A DNA stretch of 64,000 bases from Hymenobacter ginkgonis (GCF_009755225.1 NZ_WQKZ01000002.1:744001-808000); one strand, 5' to 3'; numbered from the stretch's first letter, positions 41,825 to 50,279 are shown. Made by a program: numbers and translations. Notes: a model not told the origin generated them from the letters alone.

Positions 41825-42136
41825 ATGGCTAGCAAAACCACCACCGGACTGTTGTGCTTCACGAGCGGAGCCCTCGCAGGCGCCGCCATCGGCCTGCTCT
41901 ACGCCCCCGAGACTGGCCGCGAAACCCGTTCCTGGCTTAGCTACCAGCTCGAAAAATACCGCTCGGTGCTGGCCGACCTTACCGAAAGCCTCGTCACGAG
42001 CCGCGATAGTACGCCTTCGTCGGCTAAGAGCGAGGGCCAGCGCGTCATTCAAGACGCTAAGAGCAAAGCCGAGCAATTGCTGGGCGATGTAGACCAACTT
42101 ATCAGCCAGATAAACTCGCGGCGCGCCATCAACTAA
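41825..42136 (+). CDS. YtxH-like small membrane protein
   Basis: A 103-residue protein from ATG 41825 with a short N-terminal glycine/alanine-rich hydrophobic segment (LLCFTSGALAGAAIGLLYAP, about 7-26) and the typical YtxH continuation ETGRETR, then an amphipathic helical tail. YtxH-family proteins are often stress-associated; their molecular role is unclear. It lies 45 bases after nusB and ends just before a terminator hairpin. Confidence 0.85.
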   Translation: MASKTTTGLLCFTSGALAGAAIGLLYAPETGRETRSWLSYQLEKYRSVLADLTESLVTSRDSTPSSAKSEGQRVIQDAKSKAEQLLGDVDQLISQINSRRAIN

Positions 42137-42142
42137 CCTCGC

Positions 42143-42178
42143 GGCGGGTGGGCTGCTTGGCAGCTCACCCGCCGTTTT
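42143..42178 (+). terminator. Terminator after the YtxH-like gene
   Basis: GGCGGGTG..GCTG pairs with CAGC..CACCCGCC around a short loop, followed by GTTTTTA. Confidence 0.8.
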
Positions 42179-42209
42179 TATTCGGCTGCCGTACCTCACT
42201 ACCCCTTTT

Positions 42210-43214
42210 ATGCACCTCGTAACCCTAATTCCCGGCGACGGGATTGGCCCGGAAATCACCCGCGCCGTTGTCGATATCTTCACTGCCGCCCAAGTGCCCG
42301 TGCAGTGGGAAACGCACAACGCCGGCGAAACTGCTTTGGCAGAAAGCGGCCAGCTGCTTCCCCAAACGCTGTTCGACTCGCTGGAGAAAACCCGGGTGGG
42401 CCTCAAAGGGCCCGTGACGACGCCGGTAGGCAAGGGCTTTCGGAGCGTGAATATCACGCTGCGCCAGAAATACGACCTCTATCAAAACGTGCGCCCCGCC
42501 AAGACTACGCCCGGTGTTGAAACGCCCTTCAAAGGCATTGACTTGGTGCTATTTCGGGAAAATACGGAGGGCCTGTATGCTGGCCTAGAGCTGTGGGACG
42601 AGCGCTTGGGTATTGCCGATTCCATCAGCCGCAACACGGTAGTGGGCTGCCGCAAAATCTGCCGTGCCGCGTTTGCTTATGCCGCCAAGCACGGCCGCAA
42701 GCACGTGACGCTGGCGCACAAAGGCAACATTCTGAAGCAAGCCGGTAAGCTCATGATTGACGCCTGCCGCGAAGCCTCGGCCGAGTTTCCGGAGGTCACG
42801 TTCTACGACGACCGCATCATCGATAACATGTGCATGCAGCTGGTTAATAAGCCGCAGCAGTTCGACGTGATTGTGACGACCAACTTGTTTGGCGATATCC
42901 TATCTGACCTCTGCGCTGGCCTGGTCGGCGGCCTGGGGGTAGTGAGTGGCGCCAATATCGGCGACGACTTGGCCATTTTTGAGGCCGTGCACGGCTCGGC
43001 CCCCGACATTGCGGGCCAGGGCAAAGCCAACCCTACCGCCCTACTGCGCTCGGCCCTCATGATGCTAGAGCACTTGGGCGAAAAGTCCTACGCCGAGCGC
43101 ATCGAGCAAGCCCTGAACGAGACGCTGCTCAACAAAGACCAGTGCACCGGCGACCTGGGCGGCAAAGCTTCGACCACCGAATTTGCCCAGTACATCATCG
43201 ACAAGCTTAAGTAA
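42210..43214 (+). CDS. NAD-dependent isocitrate dehydrogenase (IDH3-like)
   Basis: Oxidative decarboxylation of isocitrate to 2-oxoglutarate in the TCA cycle. The 334-residue protein begins [15 protein letters not shown] and has substrate motifs [32 protein letters not shown] and the metal-site region [10 protein letters not shown], then [15 protein letters not shown]. The Ser-x-Asn before the arginines points to isocitrate, not isopropylmalate. Coenzyme NAD is inferred from its IDH3-like length and motifs. It lies between two hairpins, so it may be its own transcript. Confidence 0.9.
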   Translation: MHLVTLIPGDGIGPEITRAVVDIFTAAQVPVQWETHNAGETALAESGQLLPQTLFDSLEKTRVGLKGPVTTPVGKGFRSVNITLRQKYDLYQNVRPAKTTPGVETPFKGIDLVLFRENTEGLYAGLELWDERLGIADSISRNTVVGCRKICRAAFAYAAKHGRKHVTLAHKGNILKQAGKLMIDACREASAEFPEVTFYDDRIIDNMCMQLVNKPQQFDVIVTTNLFGDILSDLCAGLVGGLGVVSGANIGDDLAIFEAVHGSAPDIAGQGKANPTALLRSALMMLEHLGEKSYAERIEQALNETLLNKDQCTGDLGGKASTTEFAQYIIDKLK

Positions 43215-43227
43215 AGACCTTTAAAAA

Positions 43228-43276
43228 TAGCCGGCTCGGCTGGTCGCACCCCGCGGCCGTTAGCCGGGCCGGCTAC
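43228..43276. terminator. Hairpin after isocitrate dehydrogenase
   Basis: TAGCCGGCTCGGCT pairs with AGCCGGGCCGGCTA with one wobble. No T-run follows, so terminator activity is uncertain. Confidence 0.45.
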
Positions 43277-43283
43277 TGTGTAT

Positions 43284-43790
43284 ATGTTCCGTCATGTTGT
43301 TTACTCTGTAGCCGTAGCAGCTTTGCTGCTTACTGGCTGCAACCGCGATAAAAACACCGAGGCCGGCACCCAGGGCATGAACGCCGCTGCCGACGAAGCC
43401 GCCGATGCCCGGGCCAACCCCACCATCGACAACCCGAACGTAGCCAGTGACACCGAGGCGCCCAACCCCAACGCACCGGTGATGACCTTTGCCGAAAAGG
43501 AATTTGATTTCGGTGATATTCAGCCTGATAGCAAGGTGCACCACACCTTCAAGTTCACCAATACGGGCAAAACGCCGCTGCTCATTGCCGATGCCACTGC
43601 CTCGTGCGGCTGCACTACCCCCAACTGGACCAAGGACCCCATTGCGCCCGGCGCGCCCGGCGAACTAGAAGTGCAGTTTGACAGCCGCGGCAAGCAGGGC
43701 CTCATTAGCAAAGAAGTGAACGTGCGGGCCAATACCCAGCCGGGCATTACGACCATCTATATTAAAGGCAACGTACTGACCCCTAAGTAG
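43284..43790 (+). CDS. DUF1573 domain lipoprotein
   Basis: A 168-residue protein from ATG 43284 with a lipobox LLLTGC (Cys19), an acidic Asn/Ala/Pro-rich linker (about 24-72) and a DUF1573 immunoglobulin-like domain (EFDFGDIQPDSKVHHTFKFT, SCGCTTPNWTKDPIAPG, ITTIYIKGNV). The CGC motif is a hallmark of this family, which is widespread in Bacteroidota; function is unknown. It precedes yajC, an arrangement common in the phylum. Confidence 0.9.
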   Translation: MFRHVVYSVAVAALLLTGCNRDKNTEAGTQGMNAAADEAADARANPTIDNPNVASDTEAPNPNAPVMTFAEKEFDFGDIQPDSKVHHTFKFTNTGKTPLLIADATASCGCTTPNWTKDPIAPGAPGELEVQFDSRGKQGLISKEVNVRANTQPGITTIYIKGNVLTPK

Positions 43791-43901
43791 GTAGTCGGAC
43801 TGGGAGGGGGTAAGGCCGCGGGCCATGCTACCCTGCCCAGCGCTTCCTGCCCACTTTCACTGGCTTACCTTGCCTGCTTCTCACCCCAATCTCTCCCGAT
43901 T

Positions 43902-44237
43902 ATGACCTTCTTGACTCTTTTGCTTCAAACCCCAGCAGCGGGTGGCGGCTTTTTACAGTTTTTGTTTCCGGTAGCCATTGGTTTGGTGCTCTATTTCTTC
44001 ATGATTCGGCCGCAGCAGCGCAAAACCGCGGAGGCCAAGTCATTCCGCGAGTCGCTGGTGAAGGGCACGCGGGTAGTTACCATCGGCGGCCTGCACGGCC
44101 TGCTGGTAGAAGTAGGCCCCGAAACCGTACTGCTCGAAGTAGAGCGCGGCCAGCGCCTGCGCTTCGACCGCAACGCCGTGGCTCGGGTAGCGGGCAACCC
44201 CGCCGCCGAAGGCGCTACCCCAACGCCCAACGCCTAG
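43902..44237 (+). CDS. yajC: YajC, Sec translocon accessory subunit
   Basis: YajC associates with SecDF in the inner membrane. The 111-residue protein has one membrane helix (FLQFLFPVAIGLVLYFFMIR), the family RPQQ motif, and the conserved GTRVVTIGGLHG with the KGD-like region replaced by EVERGQRLRFDRNAVARV. Its stop is 1 base before the next start, implying translational coupling. Confidence 0.95.
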   Translation: MTFLTLLLQTPAAGGGFLQFLFPVAIGLVLYFFMIRPQQRKTAEAKSFRESLVKGTRVVTIGGLHGLLVEVGPETVLLEVERGQRLRFDRNAVARVAGNPAAEGATPTPNA

Positions 44238-44238
44238 C

Positions 44239-44709
44239 ATGAAGCCCGCGCCGGCCAAACCGGGCCGGGCGGCCCAGGTGCTGCGTCGGCTGCTGCGCCC
44301 CCTAGTAGGCAAAGAAGCCAGCTTTTACCGGGCGGTGCTGGCTTGTTTGGTCATTGCCAGTACGTTGTGGATGGTGCGCGCTTTAAGCAGGAACTACACT
44401 GCCTCGCTCAATTACCCCGTAAGCTGGCACTACAGCCGCCTGCGCTACCATCCGGCCCGGCCCCTACCCCCCACCATCGCCATTGAGGTGCGAGGCAACG
44501 GCTGGCGCCTGCTGAGCCGGGTGCTGGGGTTGCACCCCCTGCCTGCGGATGTTCGGCTGCGCCTGCCAGGCACTCCGCCGCCGCGCTCGCCGCTGCGGCC
44601 CGCCCTGCGCCGGGCCCTCGGCACCATGCGCCTCGTAAGCCTACCCCCCGACTCGGCCACCTTCTACCTGGTGCCGGGCGGCGACTCGCTTCAGGAAAGG
44701 GAAAATTGA
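44239..44709 (+). CDS. Short YbbR-like (CdaR-type) membrane protein
   Basis: A 156-residue protein with an N-terminal basic tail, one membrane helix (about 28-46) and an extracytoplasmic part resembling the first YbbR repeat (YPVSWHYSRLRYHPARPLPP, TIAIEVRGNGWRLLSRVL). Between yajC and coaE many Bacteroidota have a YbbR-domain protein of about twice this length. Here the rest of the repeats is missing, yet the reading frame looks intact and ends normally. Family call is by position and partial motif. Confidence 0.65.
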   Translation: MKPAPAKPGRAAQVLRRLLRPLVGKEASFYRAVLACLVIASTLWMVRALSRNYTASLNYPVSWHYSRLRYHPARPLPPTIAIEVRGNGWRLLSRVLGLHPLPADVRLRLPGTPPPRSPLRPALRRALGTMRLVSLPPDSATFYLVPGGDSLQEREN

Positions 44710-44805
44710 CAAAATGTGACTTAGTGACTTAGCAGGCGGAGCCGGACGAGGCAGATTGACAAACTAGAGGTAATCAAGTTTCTAATTCTTAATTACTTAC
44801 ACAAC

Positions 44806-45411
44806 ATGCTCCGTATCGGCATCACTGGCGGAATAGGCTCGGGCAAGAGCGTGGTAGCGCAGCTGTTTGCTGTGCTGGGCGTGCCGGTGTACGACTCTGA
44901 TAGCCGCGCCAAGTGGGTGATGGCCAACGATATGCTGTTGCGTGAGCAGTTGCTCGGCGCCTTTGGCCCTAGCACCTACGATGCCGCTGGCCAACTCAAC
45001 CGGCCTTACTTAGCGCAGCAGGCCTTCGGCGACCCCGGGCGCCTGGCGCAGCTCAATGGCTTGGTACACCCGCGGGTAGGGGCCGACTTTGCTAGCTGGA
45101 CGGCCGCCCAAGCCGCCGCCGGCTACCCCTACATTTTAAAGGAAGCTGCCCTGCTCTACGAGTCGGGGGCCTACCAAACCCTCGACCGCATCATCACGGT
45201 ATTTGCGCCCATCGAAGTGCGCCAGGCACGGGTGCTGCGCCGCGATGCCCACCGCTCGCTGGCCGATGTGCAGGCCATTATGGGCCAGCAACTTAGCGAA
45301 GAGGAGAAGCTGCAACGCGCCGATTACGTAGTGTACAACGACGACTCGCAGCTCGTGCTGCCCCAAGTGCTGGCCCTGGATGCAGCGTTTCGGGCAATGG
45401 GTAAGCAGTAG
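44806..45411 (+). CDS. coaE: CoaE, dephospho-CoA kinase
   Basis: Last step of coenzyme A synthesis, phosphorylating the ribose 3'-OH of dephospho-CoA. The 201-residue protein has P-loop GGIGSGKS (residues 8-15), the conserved VYDSDSRAKWV region, LVHPRVGADF and the C-terminal YVVYND. Length is normal. The spacer before it contains a short GTGACTTA direct repeat. Confidence 0.96.
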   Translation: MLRIGITGGIGSGKSVVAQLFAVLGVPVYDSDSRAKWVMANDMLLREQLLGAFGPSTYDAAGQLNRPYLAQQAFGDPGRLAQLNGLVHPRVGADFASWTAAQAAAGYPYILKEAALLYESGAYQTLDRIITVFAPIEVRQARVLRRDAHRSLADVQAIMGQQLSEEEKLQRADYVVYNDDSQLVLPQVLALDAAFRAMGKQ

Positions 45412-45442
45412 AAAAAGGGCGTCCTTTTTGAAAACCAACCAC

Positions 45443-46618
45443 TCACCGAATGATGGGGTAGCGCTCGAACGGCCGGTCTACAAATAGCTTGCGGTAAGTA
45501 GCGTGGGTTTTGATAGTTTTGGCGCCGATGCTGCGCGTGGTTACGAGCATGCGGGGGTTAAAATCGCCAATCCAGTTCATTTCGATGTTTTGGTAGCCCG
45601 CTTCGATGAAGCGCTTCTGCTCCCAGGTAAGCAGGGCCTGGTCTACGCCTTTGCCTTGATAATCAGGAATAACACCATAAATAATGCCGAGGAGCTTCTT
45701 GTCGGTGCGCTTCATGTAGCGCCAGCGCTGCCACACAAAGCGCAGCTTGCCCAGCAGGTTGAGCCGATGGCCGATGTGCTTGAAAATCTGGTTAAGCTCG
45801 GGCAAGCTCAGGAAAAAAGCCACTGGTTGGTCGTTGTGGTAAGCGAAGGCCAATAGGCGCTCATCAAGCACGGGTTTCATCTGCTGCACGAGGTGGCGGG
45901 CCTGCTCGAGGGTCATGGGTTTCACGCCGGCGTGGCGGCCCCAAGCCAGGTTATACACGTGGTGAAAATCCTGGGCCATTTTTTCGGGCTCGGCCTTGCG
46001 GGCGTAAGCAAAACGGTAGTGGCCATCGGCCTCGAAACTCGCCAGCTTTTGATGAAAGCTGGGGTGCAGAGGCAGGTGCACTGGGCGGTGGCAGGTGTAT
46101 TGCTTAAAGTACAGCTGAAAACCGTAATTCTCGAATAGTGCCTGGTAATAGGCTGGGTGCCAGAACATGCCATAGTTGGGCTCGTGGTCGAAGCCATCGA
46201 TGAGCACGCCCCAAAACCGGTCGCGGTCGCCGAAGTTGATGGGCCCATCTACGGCCAGCATGCCGCGCGCCTGTAGCCACTGGTTGGCCACATCGAAGAG
46301 CTGGTTGGCCGCCGCCTGGTCGTCGATGCATTCAAAAAAGCCTACCCCCCCCGTGGGCAGCGACGCATCTGTAGCGGTGCTGGTAAGCGGATTAACAAAC
46401 GCCGCAATGCGCCCGCTAACCTCGCCTTGCGCCGTAGTGAGCAGCCAGCGCTGGGCCACGCCACCCGCGGCAAATAGCTGGTTCTTAGCAGGGTCGAATA
46501 CGGCGTCTACCTCATTGTCGAGCGGCCCGATGTAGGCAGGCGCGTGGCGGTGCAGGCGGTGGGGCAGGTCGCAAAATTGTTGCTGCTGGCGGGCGGTCTG
46601 AACTTCGAGTAACGGCAT
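45443..46618 (-). CDS. GNAT-like protein of the YghO type
   Basis: A 391-residue protein from ATG 46618. The C-terminal part (about 210-385) has an acetyltransferase-like core: LLAFAYHNDQPVAFFLSLPE, then GIIYGVIPDYQGKGVDQALL, the acyl-CoA loop being PDYQGKGVD. The N-terminal part has INFGDRDRFWGVLIDGF, typical of a conserved family including E. coli YghO; substrate unknown. It is divergent from the PAS gene, and TAATTTTG lies 5 bases ahead of its ATG on the coding strand, so its mRNA is probably leaderless. Confidence 0.78.
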   Translation of the reverse strand: MPLLEVQTARQQQQFCDLPHRLHRHAPAYIGPLDNEVDAVFDPAKNQLFAAGGVAQRWLLTTAQGEVSGRIAAFVNPLTSTATDASLPTGGVGFFECIDDQAAANQLFDVANQWLQARGMLAVDGPINFGDRDRFWGVLIDGFDHEPNYGMFWHPAYYQALFENYGFQLYFKQYTCHRPVHLPLHPSFHQKLASFEADGHYRFAYARKAEPEKMAQDFHHVYNLAWGRHAGVKPMTLEQARHLVQQMKPVLDERLLAFAYHNDQPVAFFLSLPELNQIFKHIGHRLNLLGKLRFVWQRWRYMKRTDKKLLGIIYGVIPDYQGKGVDQALLTWEQKRFIEAGYQNIEMNWIGDFNPRMLVTTRSIGAKTIKTHATYRKLFVDRPFERYPIIR

Positions 46619-46623
46619 AGTGG

Positions 46624-46631
46624 CAAAATTA
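46624..46631 (-). promoter_or_regulatory. TAATTTTG -7 box just before the GNAT-like gene
   Basis: On the minus strand TAATTTTG matches TAnnTTTG exactly and ends 5 bases before the ATG, leaving no room for a leader. No -33 TTG element is clear. Confidence 0.45.
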
Positions 46632-46752
46632 CGCCTACCCCCGCTACGCAGCCGGAGGCAGCTGCCGGGCCAAACGGCCGGGGTAAGCGCAGCCATTGGC
46701 CCAAACTCACCGTATAAACAGGCCACGTCTGACTAGTAGTACCTTTCTGCTA

Positions 46753-48057
46753 ATGCCTGCTGCCCTGCATTCTGTTGATTATCAACGTCTATTTCGGACG
46801 CTACCTGATTCTTTTCTTTTGCTGCGGCCCGACGGCACGGTAGTGGACAACTCCGACAGTCACGTGCAAACCTCGCTGCTGCCCCGCGAGCAGGCTGTGG
46901 GGCAGAATATTTTTGCCGCCTACCCCTCGGCGCCCGAGAGCCAGCGCGACTTGAACGAGTCGCACGAGTATGTGCGCCAGCACCAGGTGCCGCACACCAT
47001 GGGCTTGCTGCGCTACGACTTGGCGCGCCCCGCCGAGCAGGGCGGTGGCACCGAAGAACGGTACTGGCAGATAACGCACTACCCCCTGTTCGACGCCGAT
47101 GGGCGGCTCGAATACATTTTGCAGCGCCCGCAGGATGTGACGGCCCAAACCTTGGCGGCCCGGCAGGTGCAGGCTGCCTCGCAGGCCTTGGCCGAAAGCC
47201 AGGAGCGCAGCCGCTTTATTCTCGAGTCGCTGCCCGTGATGGTGTGGACGAATACGCCCGCCGGCCAGCCCGATTATTTTAACCTGCGCTGGCAGGAATA
47301 CACTGGCAAAACCGAGCAGGAACTCATTGCCAGCGACTGGAAAGCCGAGGCGCACCCCGACGACTTAACCGGCCTGCAGGCTGCCTGGGTTGAAACCCTA
47401 ACCAGCGGGGCGCCACTACAGCACGAGTATCGCTTGCGCCGCCACGATGGCCAGTACCGCTGGATATTGATACGGGCAGCGGCCCAGCGCACGGCCGATG
47501 GCCACATTGCGCGGTGGGTAGGCAGCGCCATCGACATCCACGAGCAGCGCCAGCTAGTGGCCGAGTTGCTGCAAACCAACGAGCAACAGGCTGCCTTGGC
47601 CGAGCAGGCGTACCAGACCTACCAGCGGTCGGAGAGCCAGCGTCTGATGTACAGCAGCTTGTTTGAGCAGGTACCAGCCTTTATTTCTGTGGTGCGCGGC
47701 CCGGCCCACCAGTACGAGTTTGTGAACCCAGCGCACCAAAAGATATTTCCCCACCGGCAACTACAAGGCTTGGCCGTGGCCGAAGCATTGCCCGAACTAG
47801 CCGGGCAAGGGATGCTCGAGCTGCTTGACCGGGTATTTACCACCGGTGAGCCCTTCCGCGACCCTACTATGCACCTCAGCCTCAGGCCCGGAAATAACGA
47901 ACCATTGCAAGAGGTATATGTTGATATTACCTTGCAGCCGTTTCGGGAACAGGGAGTGCCAGCTGGCATCCTACTATTTGCCTTTGAAGTAACCGACTTG
48001 GTACTTGCTCGCCAAGCCCTGGCCCAATTGCGTGCCACCGACGCCCCAGCGGCCTAA
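46753..48057 (+). CDS. PAS-only sensor protein
   Basis: A 434-residue cytoplasmic protein with three PAS-like segments: about 5-125 (YQRLFRTLPDSFLLLRPDGT), about 145-260 (SRFILESLPVMVWTNTPAGQ, ending in the PAC motif WVGSAIDIHEQRQL), and about 295-420 (FEQVPAFISVVRGPAHQYEF). A coiled coil links the second and third. No kinase, cyclase, EAL or DNA-binding domain follows; the frame stops after the third PAS. It may pass its signal to the CZB-like protein 46 bases downstream or another partner. Start 46753 preferred over 46696. Confidence 0.85.
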   Translation: MPAALHSVDYQRLFRTLPDSFLLLRPDGTVVDNSDSHVQTSLLPREQAVGQNIFAAYPSAPESQRDLNESHEYVRQHQVPHTMGLLRYDLARPAEQGGGTEERYWQITHYPLFDADGRLEYILQRPQDVTAQTLAARQVQAASQALAESQERSRFILESLPVMVWTNTPAGQPDYFNLRWQEYTGKTEQELIASDWKAEAHPDDLTGLQAAWVETLTSGAPLQHEYRLRRHDGQYRWILIRAAAQRTADGHIARWVGSAIDIHEQRQLVAELLQTNEQQAALAEQAYQTYQRSESQRLMYSSLFEQVPAFISVVRGPAHQYEFVNPAHQKIFPHRQLQGLAVAEALPELAGQGMLELLDRVFTTGEPFRDPTMHLSLRPGNNEPLQEVYVDITLQPFREQGVPAGILLFAFEVTDLVLARQALAQLRATDAPAA

Positions 48058-48103
48058 AAATACTTCCTCACCACCTTCTCCCCGCCCGCCCAGCAATCCC
48101 CTT

Positions 48104-48463
48104 ATGGCGCTTACTCCCTTCGACTTTCAGCAGGCGCGCGTCAAGCAGGTGTTGTTTAAGTCGCGGCTGCGCTCAGTGCTCTACGGTGTGCGGGAGGCCG
48201 AAGCCTCCTTATTTTCTCTTGCCGATAGCCCTTTGGGCCAGTGGCTCCAAACGGTGCTTAAGCCCGATTATGGTACCCGCCCCGAAGTGCGCGAGGCTGA
48301 GCGCCTGCTGGGCCAACAACTGCGCACGGGCCAAGAGCTAGTGGCGCGTTACCAGCGGGGCTATATGGAAGAAGCCCGCGCCGGCCTCGACCAAATCAAC
48401 AGCATTGCCGACCAGATAGAGGCCGTGCTACTGGGCTTAGAAAGTAGCCTGGGCCTCCGCTAA
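48104..48463 (+). CDS. CZB-like domain protein lacking zinc ligands
   Basis: A 119-residue all-helical protein. Its pattern FDFQQARVKQVLFKSRLRSV, SPLGQWLQTV, PEVREAERLL, then GYMEEARAGL matches the chemoreceptor zinc-binding (CZB) domain layout 'H..W..C.LG.W..H...H'. The four usual zinc ligands seem replaced: Q15 for the first His, S42 for Cys in xPLGQW, and G70 and R74 for the HxxxH pair. Zinc binding is therefore not expected by that mechanism. It starts 46 bases after the PAS-only gene, so the pair may form one sensor. The CZB relation is by eye and needs a profile search. Confidence 0.65.
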   Translation: MALTPFDFQQARVKQVLFKSRLRSVLYGVREAEASLFSLADSPLGQWLQTVLKPDYGTRPEVREAERLLGQQLRTGQELVARYQRGYMEEARAGLDQINSIADQIEAVLLGLESSLGLR

Positions 48464-48540
48464 ATCACTGGCACTGGGCAACCTGCCTCGCCCTACCCCC
48501 GTTGAGCAAGCGCACCAGCTAGCCGGGCCCCCGCATCGCC

Positions 48541-48714
48541 ATGAAAGAAAACGAAATACCCGCGCGCCAAAACCGGGTCATTTATATTTTGCTAATCGTC
48601 TTTGGGGCGTTAGGCTTGGTTTGGGCGCTTTGGCGGCATATGCATCCCGCAGTGCCAGCCCAGCACCGGGCCCCTGCGGGGCCGGCGGTGTGGCGGGGCC
48701 GCACCACTCGATAG
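48541..48714 (+). CDS. Small single-helix membrane protein, 57 residues
   Basis: ATG 48541 opens a 57-residue frame: MKENEIPARQNR, a membrane helix (about 14-31, VIYILLIVFGALGLVWAL), then a basic Pro/Ala-rich tail ending WRGRTTR. It lies 77 bases after the CZB-like gene on the same strand. I know no family. The clear hydrophobic segment and codon pattern make it more than a random frame, but this is not proof. Confidence 0.5.
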   Translation: MKENEIPARQNRVIYILLIVFGALGLVWALWRHMHPAVPAQHRAPAGPAVWRGRTTR

Positions 48715-48941
48715 CTACTACTAGCTTTGGCGCTCAGTAGGGGGTAGGAAACTGGCCTCTTGTACTGGCAGCGCGCAATTAGCCACTACTGCTTCAGTAA
48801 TCGTATGGCCCGTCTACCACCAGTAAGGCTTTTTTCTGCTGATTTGATAGAAGGACTCTAGCTCGACCAGCTACTAGCCTGTTTTTTAAAATAAGAGCCG
48901 TTGCGTGAGCTTACTTAGCTCACCGGCACCAGCCCAAAAGC

Positions 48942-48979
48942 AAAACACCCACTCAGCTTTGCAGCTAAGTGGGTGTTTA
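48942..48979 (-). terminator. Terminator of tRNA-Val
   Basis: AACACCCACTCAGCT pairs with AGCTAAGTGGGTGTT (one mismatch). On the minus strand it lies 6 bases past the tRNA 3' end and is followed by TTTTGCTTTT. Confidence 0.85.
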
Positions 48980-48985
48980 TTAACG

Positions 48986-49060
48986 TGGGAGATACTGGGT
49001 TCGAACCAGTGACCCTCTGCTTGTAAGGCAGATGCTCTGAACCAGCTGAGCTAATCTCCC
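48986..49060 (-). tRNA. tRNA-Val (anticodon TAC)
   Basis: Minus-strand cloverleaf: acceptor GGGAGAT/ATCTCCC, D-arm TTAGCTCAGCTGGTTCAGAG, anticodon stem TCTGC/GCAGA with loop CTTACAA (anticodon TAC, codon GTA), T-arm ACTGG/CCAGT with TTCGAA. CCA is not encoded. Confidence 0.96.
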
Positions 49061-49318
49061 GAGTGGTTGTGCCCGTTTGGGAGTACAAATGTGGGGCAAT
49101 TTTTTGAATTTGCCAAACGTAGTGCCTAAAAAAACGGTTGCGGGAGGGGCGAAACAGGAGATGGGTTGGGTAACGAATTAGGAATCAGGAATAAAAATTT
49201 TGCTTAAAAATGCCTTTTCTCTCCATTGCCGGAGCGGGCAACGCAAATCGAAAGTTCCCGTTAGGCTACTGGCTGGCGCGCTAGCGCCCCTTTTACTCAT
49301 CTTATTGCTTTTCTCCAC

Positions 49319-50206
49319 ATGGAAAACCAACTTTTGCAGAATTATTCGGAAGCCGAGAAAACGGCTTACTTGAGTGCGATTGCTTCTTTAGCCACGGCCG
49401 ACCGCCAAGCCTCGGCTACCGAAATAGAATTTTTGCAGCGCATGGCGCAGCAAGCTGGCTTGTCGCAGGGCAGCGCCCAGCAAGTAGTAGCCGCTGCCAG
49501 CGACGCTACCAACCAAAGTATTCAGCAAAACCTGGACCAGCTGAAAGGCAGCGACTTGCGCTTTTCGCTTATCACCGACCTCATCAGCTTTGCGCGCGCC
49601 GACGGTGCATACTCCAACGAGGAGGAGGCAATGGTGGATAAAATGGCGGCTTACCTCGGCGTAAACCAAGAGCAAAAACAAACCCTCGAAACGGTGGTAG
49701 ACCAAGCCGCTAATGTGCCCCACGACCCGCAGGACCCAGGCAAGCAAGGTTTTCTGAGTGGTATCGGTGATAAGCTGAGCAACGTAGGTATTCCAAAGGG
49801 CGCGCTAATGGCAGGCTTGCTGGGGGTAGTAGCGCCCATGGTCATCTCGCGCGTAATGGGTGGGGGTAGCAATAACAGCAGCTACGGCCAGCCTCAGAGC
49901 CAGAGTGGCAGCCTAGGCGGCCTGTTGGGTGGCGCTATGGGCAACCTGGGCGGCGGCAGTGGCCTGGGCGGTATGCTCGGCGGCCTGTTGGGCGGTGGTA
50001 TGCTGGGCGGCTTGCTTGGCGGTGGCAACCAAGCCAGCAACTACCCGCAGCAGGGTTCCCTGGGCGGCAGCGGCTTGGGCTCCATTATGTCGGTGCTGGG
50101 CGGCTTAGGCGGGCAGCCCAATTCGCAGCCGCGTAGCGCGGGCGGTGGCGGCCTAATGGGCAGTGGCTTGGGCGGCCTGCTTGGCGGCCTATTCGGCGGC
50201 CGCTAA
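49319..50206 (+). CDS. TerB-like protein with Gly/Leu-rich repetitive tail
   Basis: A 295-residue protein. Residues about 1-130 form a TerB-like helical domain (YLSAIASLATADRQASATEI, LISFARADGAYSNEEEAMVD), with paired acidic sites as in tellurite-resistance TerB proteins. A short linker (KQGFLSGIGDKLSNVG) leads to a hydrophobic patch (ALMAGLLGVVAPMVI, about 162-176) and then about 115 residues built of GGLLGG and GGGSGLGGML-type units, with N/Q/S-rich spacers. The tail has no enzyme-like content and may self-associate or insert in a membrane; that is inference. Confidence 0.7.
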   Translation: MENQLLQNYSEAEKTAYLSAIASLATADRQASATEIEFLQRMAQQAGLSQGSAQQVVAAASDATNQSIQQNLDQLKGSDLRFSLITDLISFARADGAYSNEEEAMVDKMAAYLGVNQEQKQTLETVVDQAANVPHDPQDPGKQGFLSGIGDKLSNVGIPKGALMAGLLGVVAPMVISRVMGGGSNNSSYGQPQSQSGSLGGLLGGAMGNLGGGSGLGGMLGGLLGGGMLGGLLGGGNQASNYPQQGSLGGSGLGSIMSVLGGLGGQPNSQPRSAGGGGLMGSGLGGLLGGLFGGR

Positions 50207-50233
50207 GCATAGCCTTATTGAAGCATTAATAAT

Positions 50234-50270
50234 AAAAAAGGACTCTCAACCTAGTTGGGAGTCCTTTTTT
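50234..50270. terminator. Bidirectional terminator
   Basis: AAAAAAGGACTCTCAAC and its near-perfect complement (one mismatch) form the stem with a CTAG loop and A/T-runs on both sides; it is shared by the TerB-like and ribD genes. Confidence 0.9.
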
Positions 50271-50279
50271 ATAGTGTAG

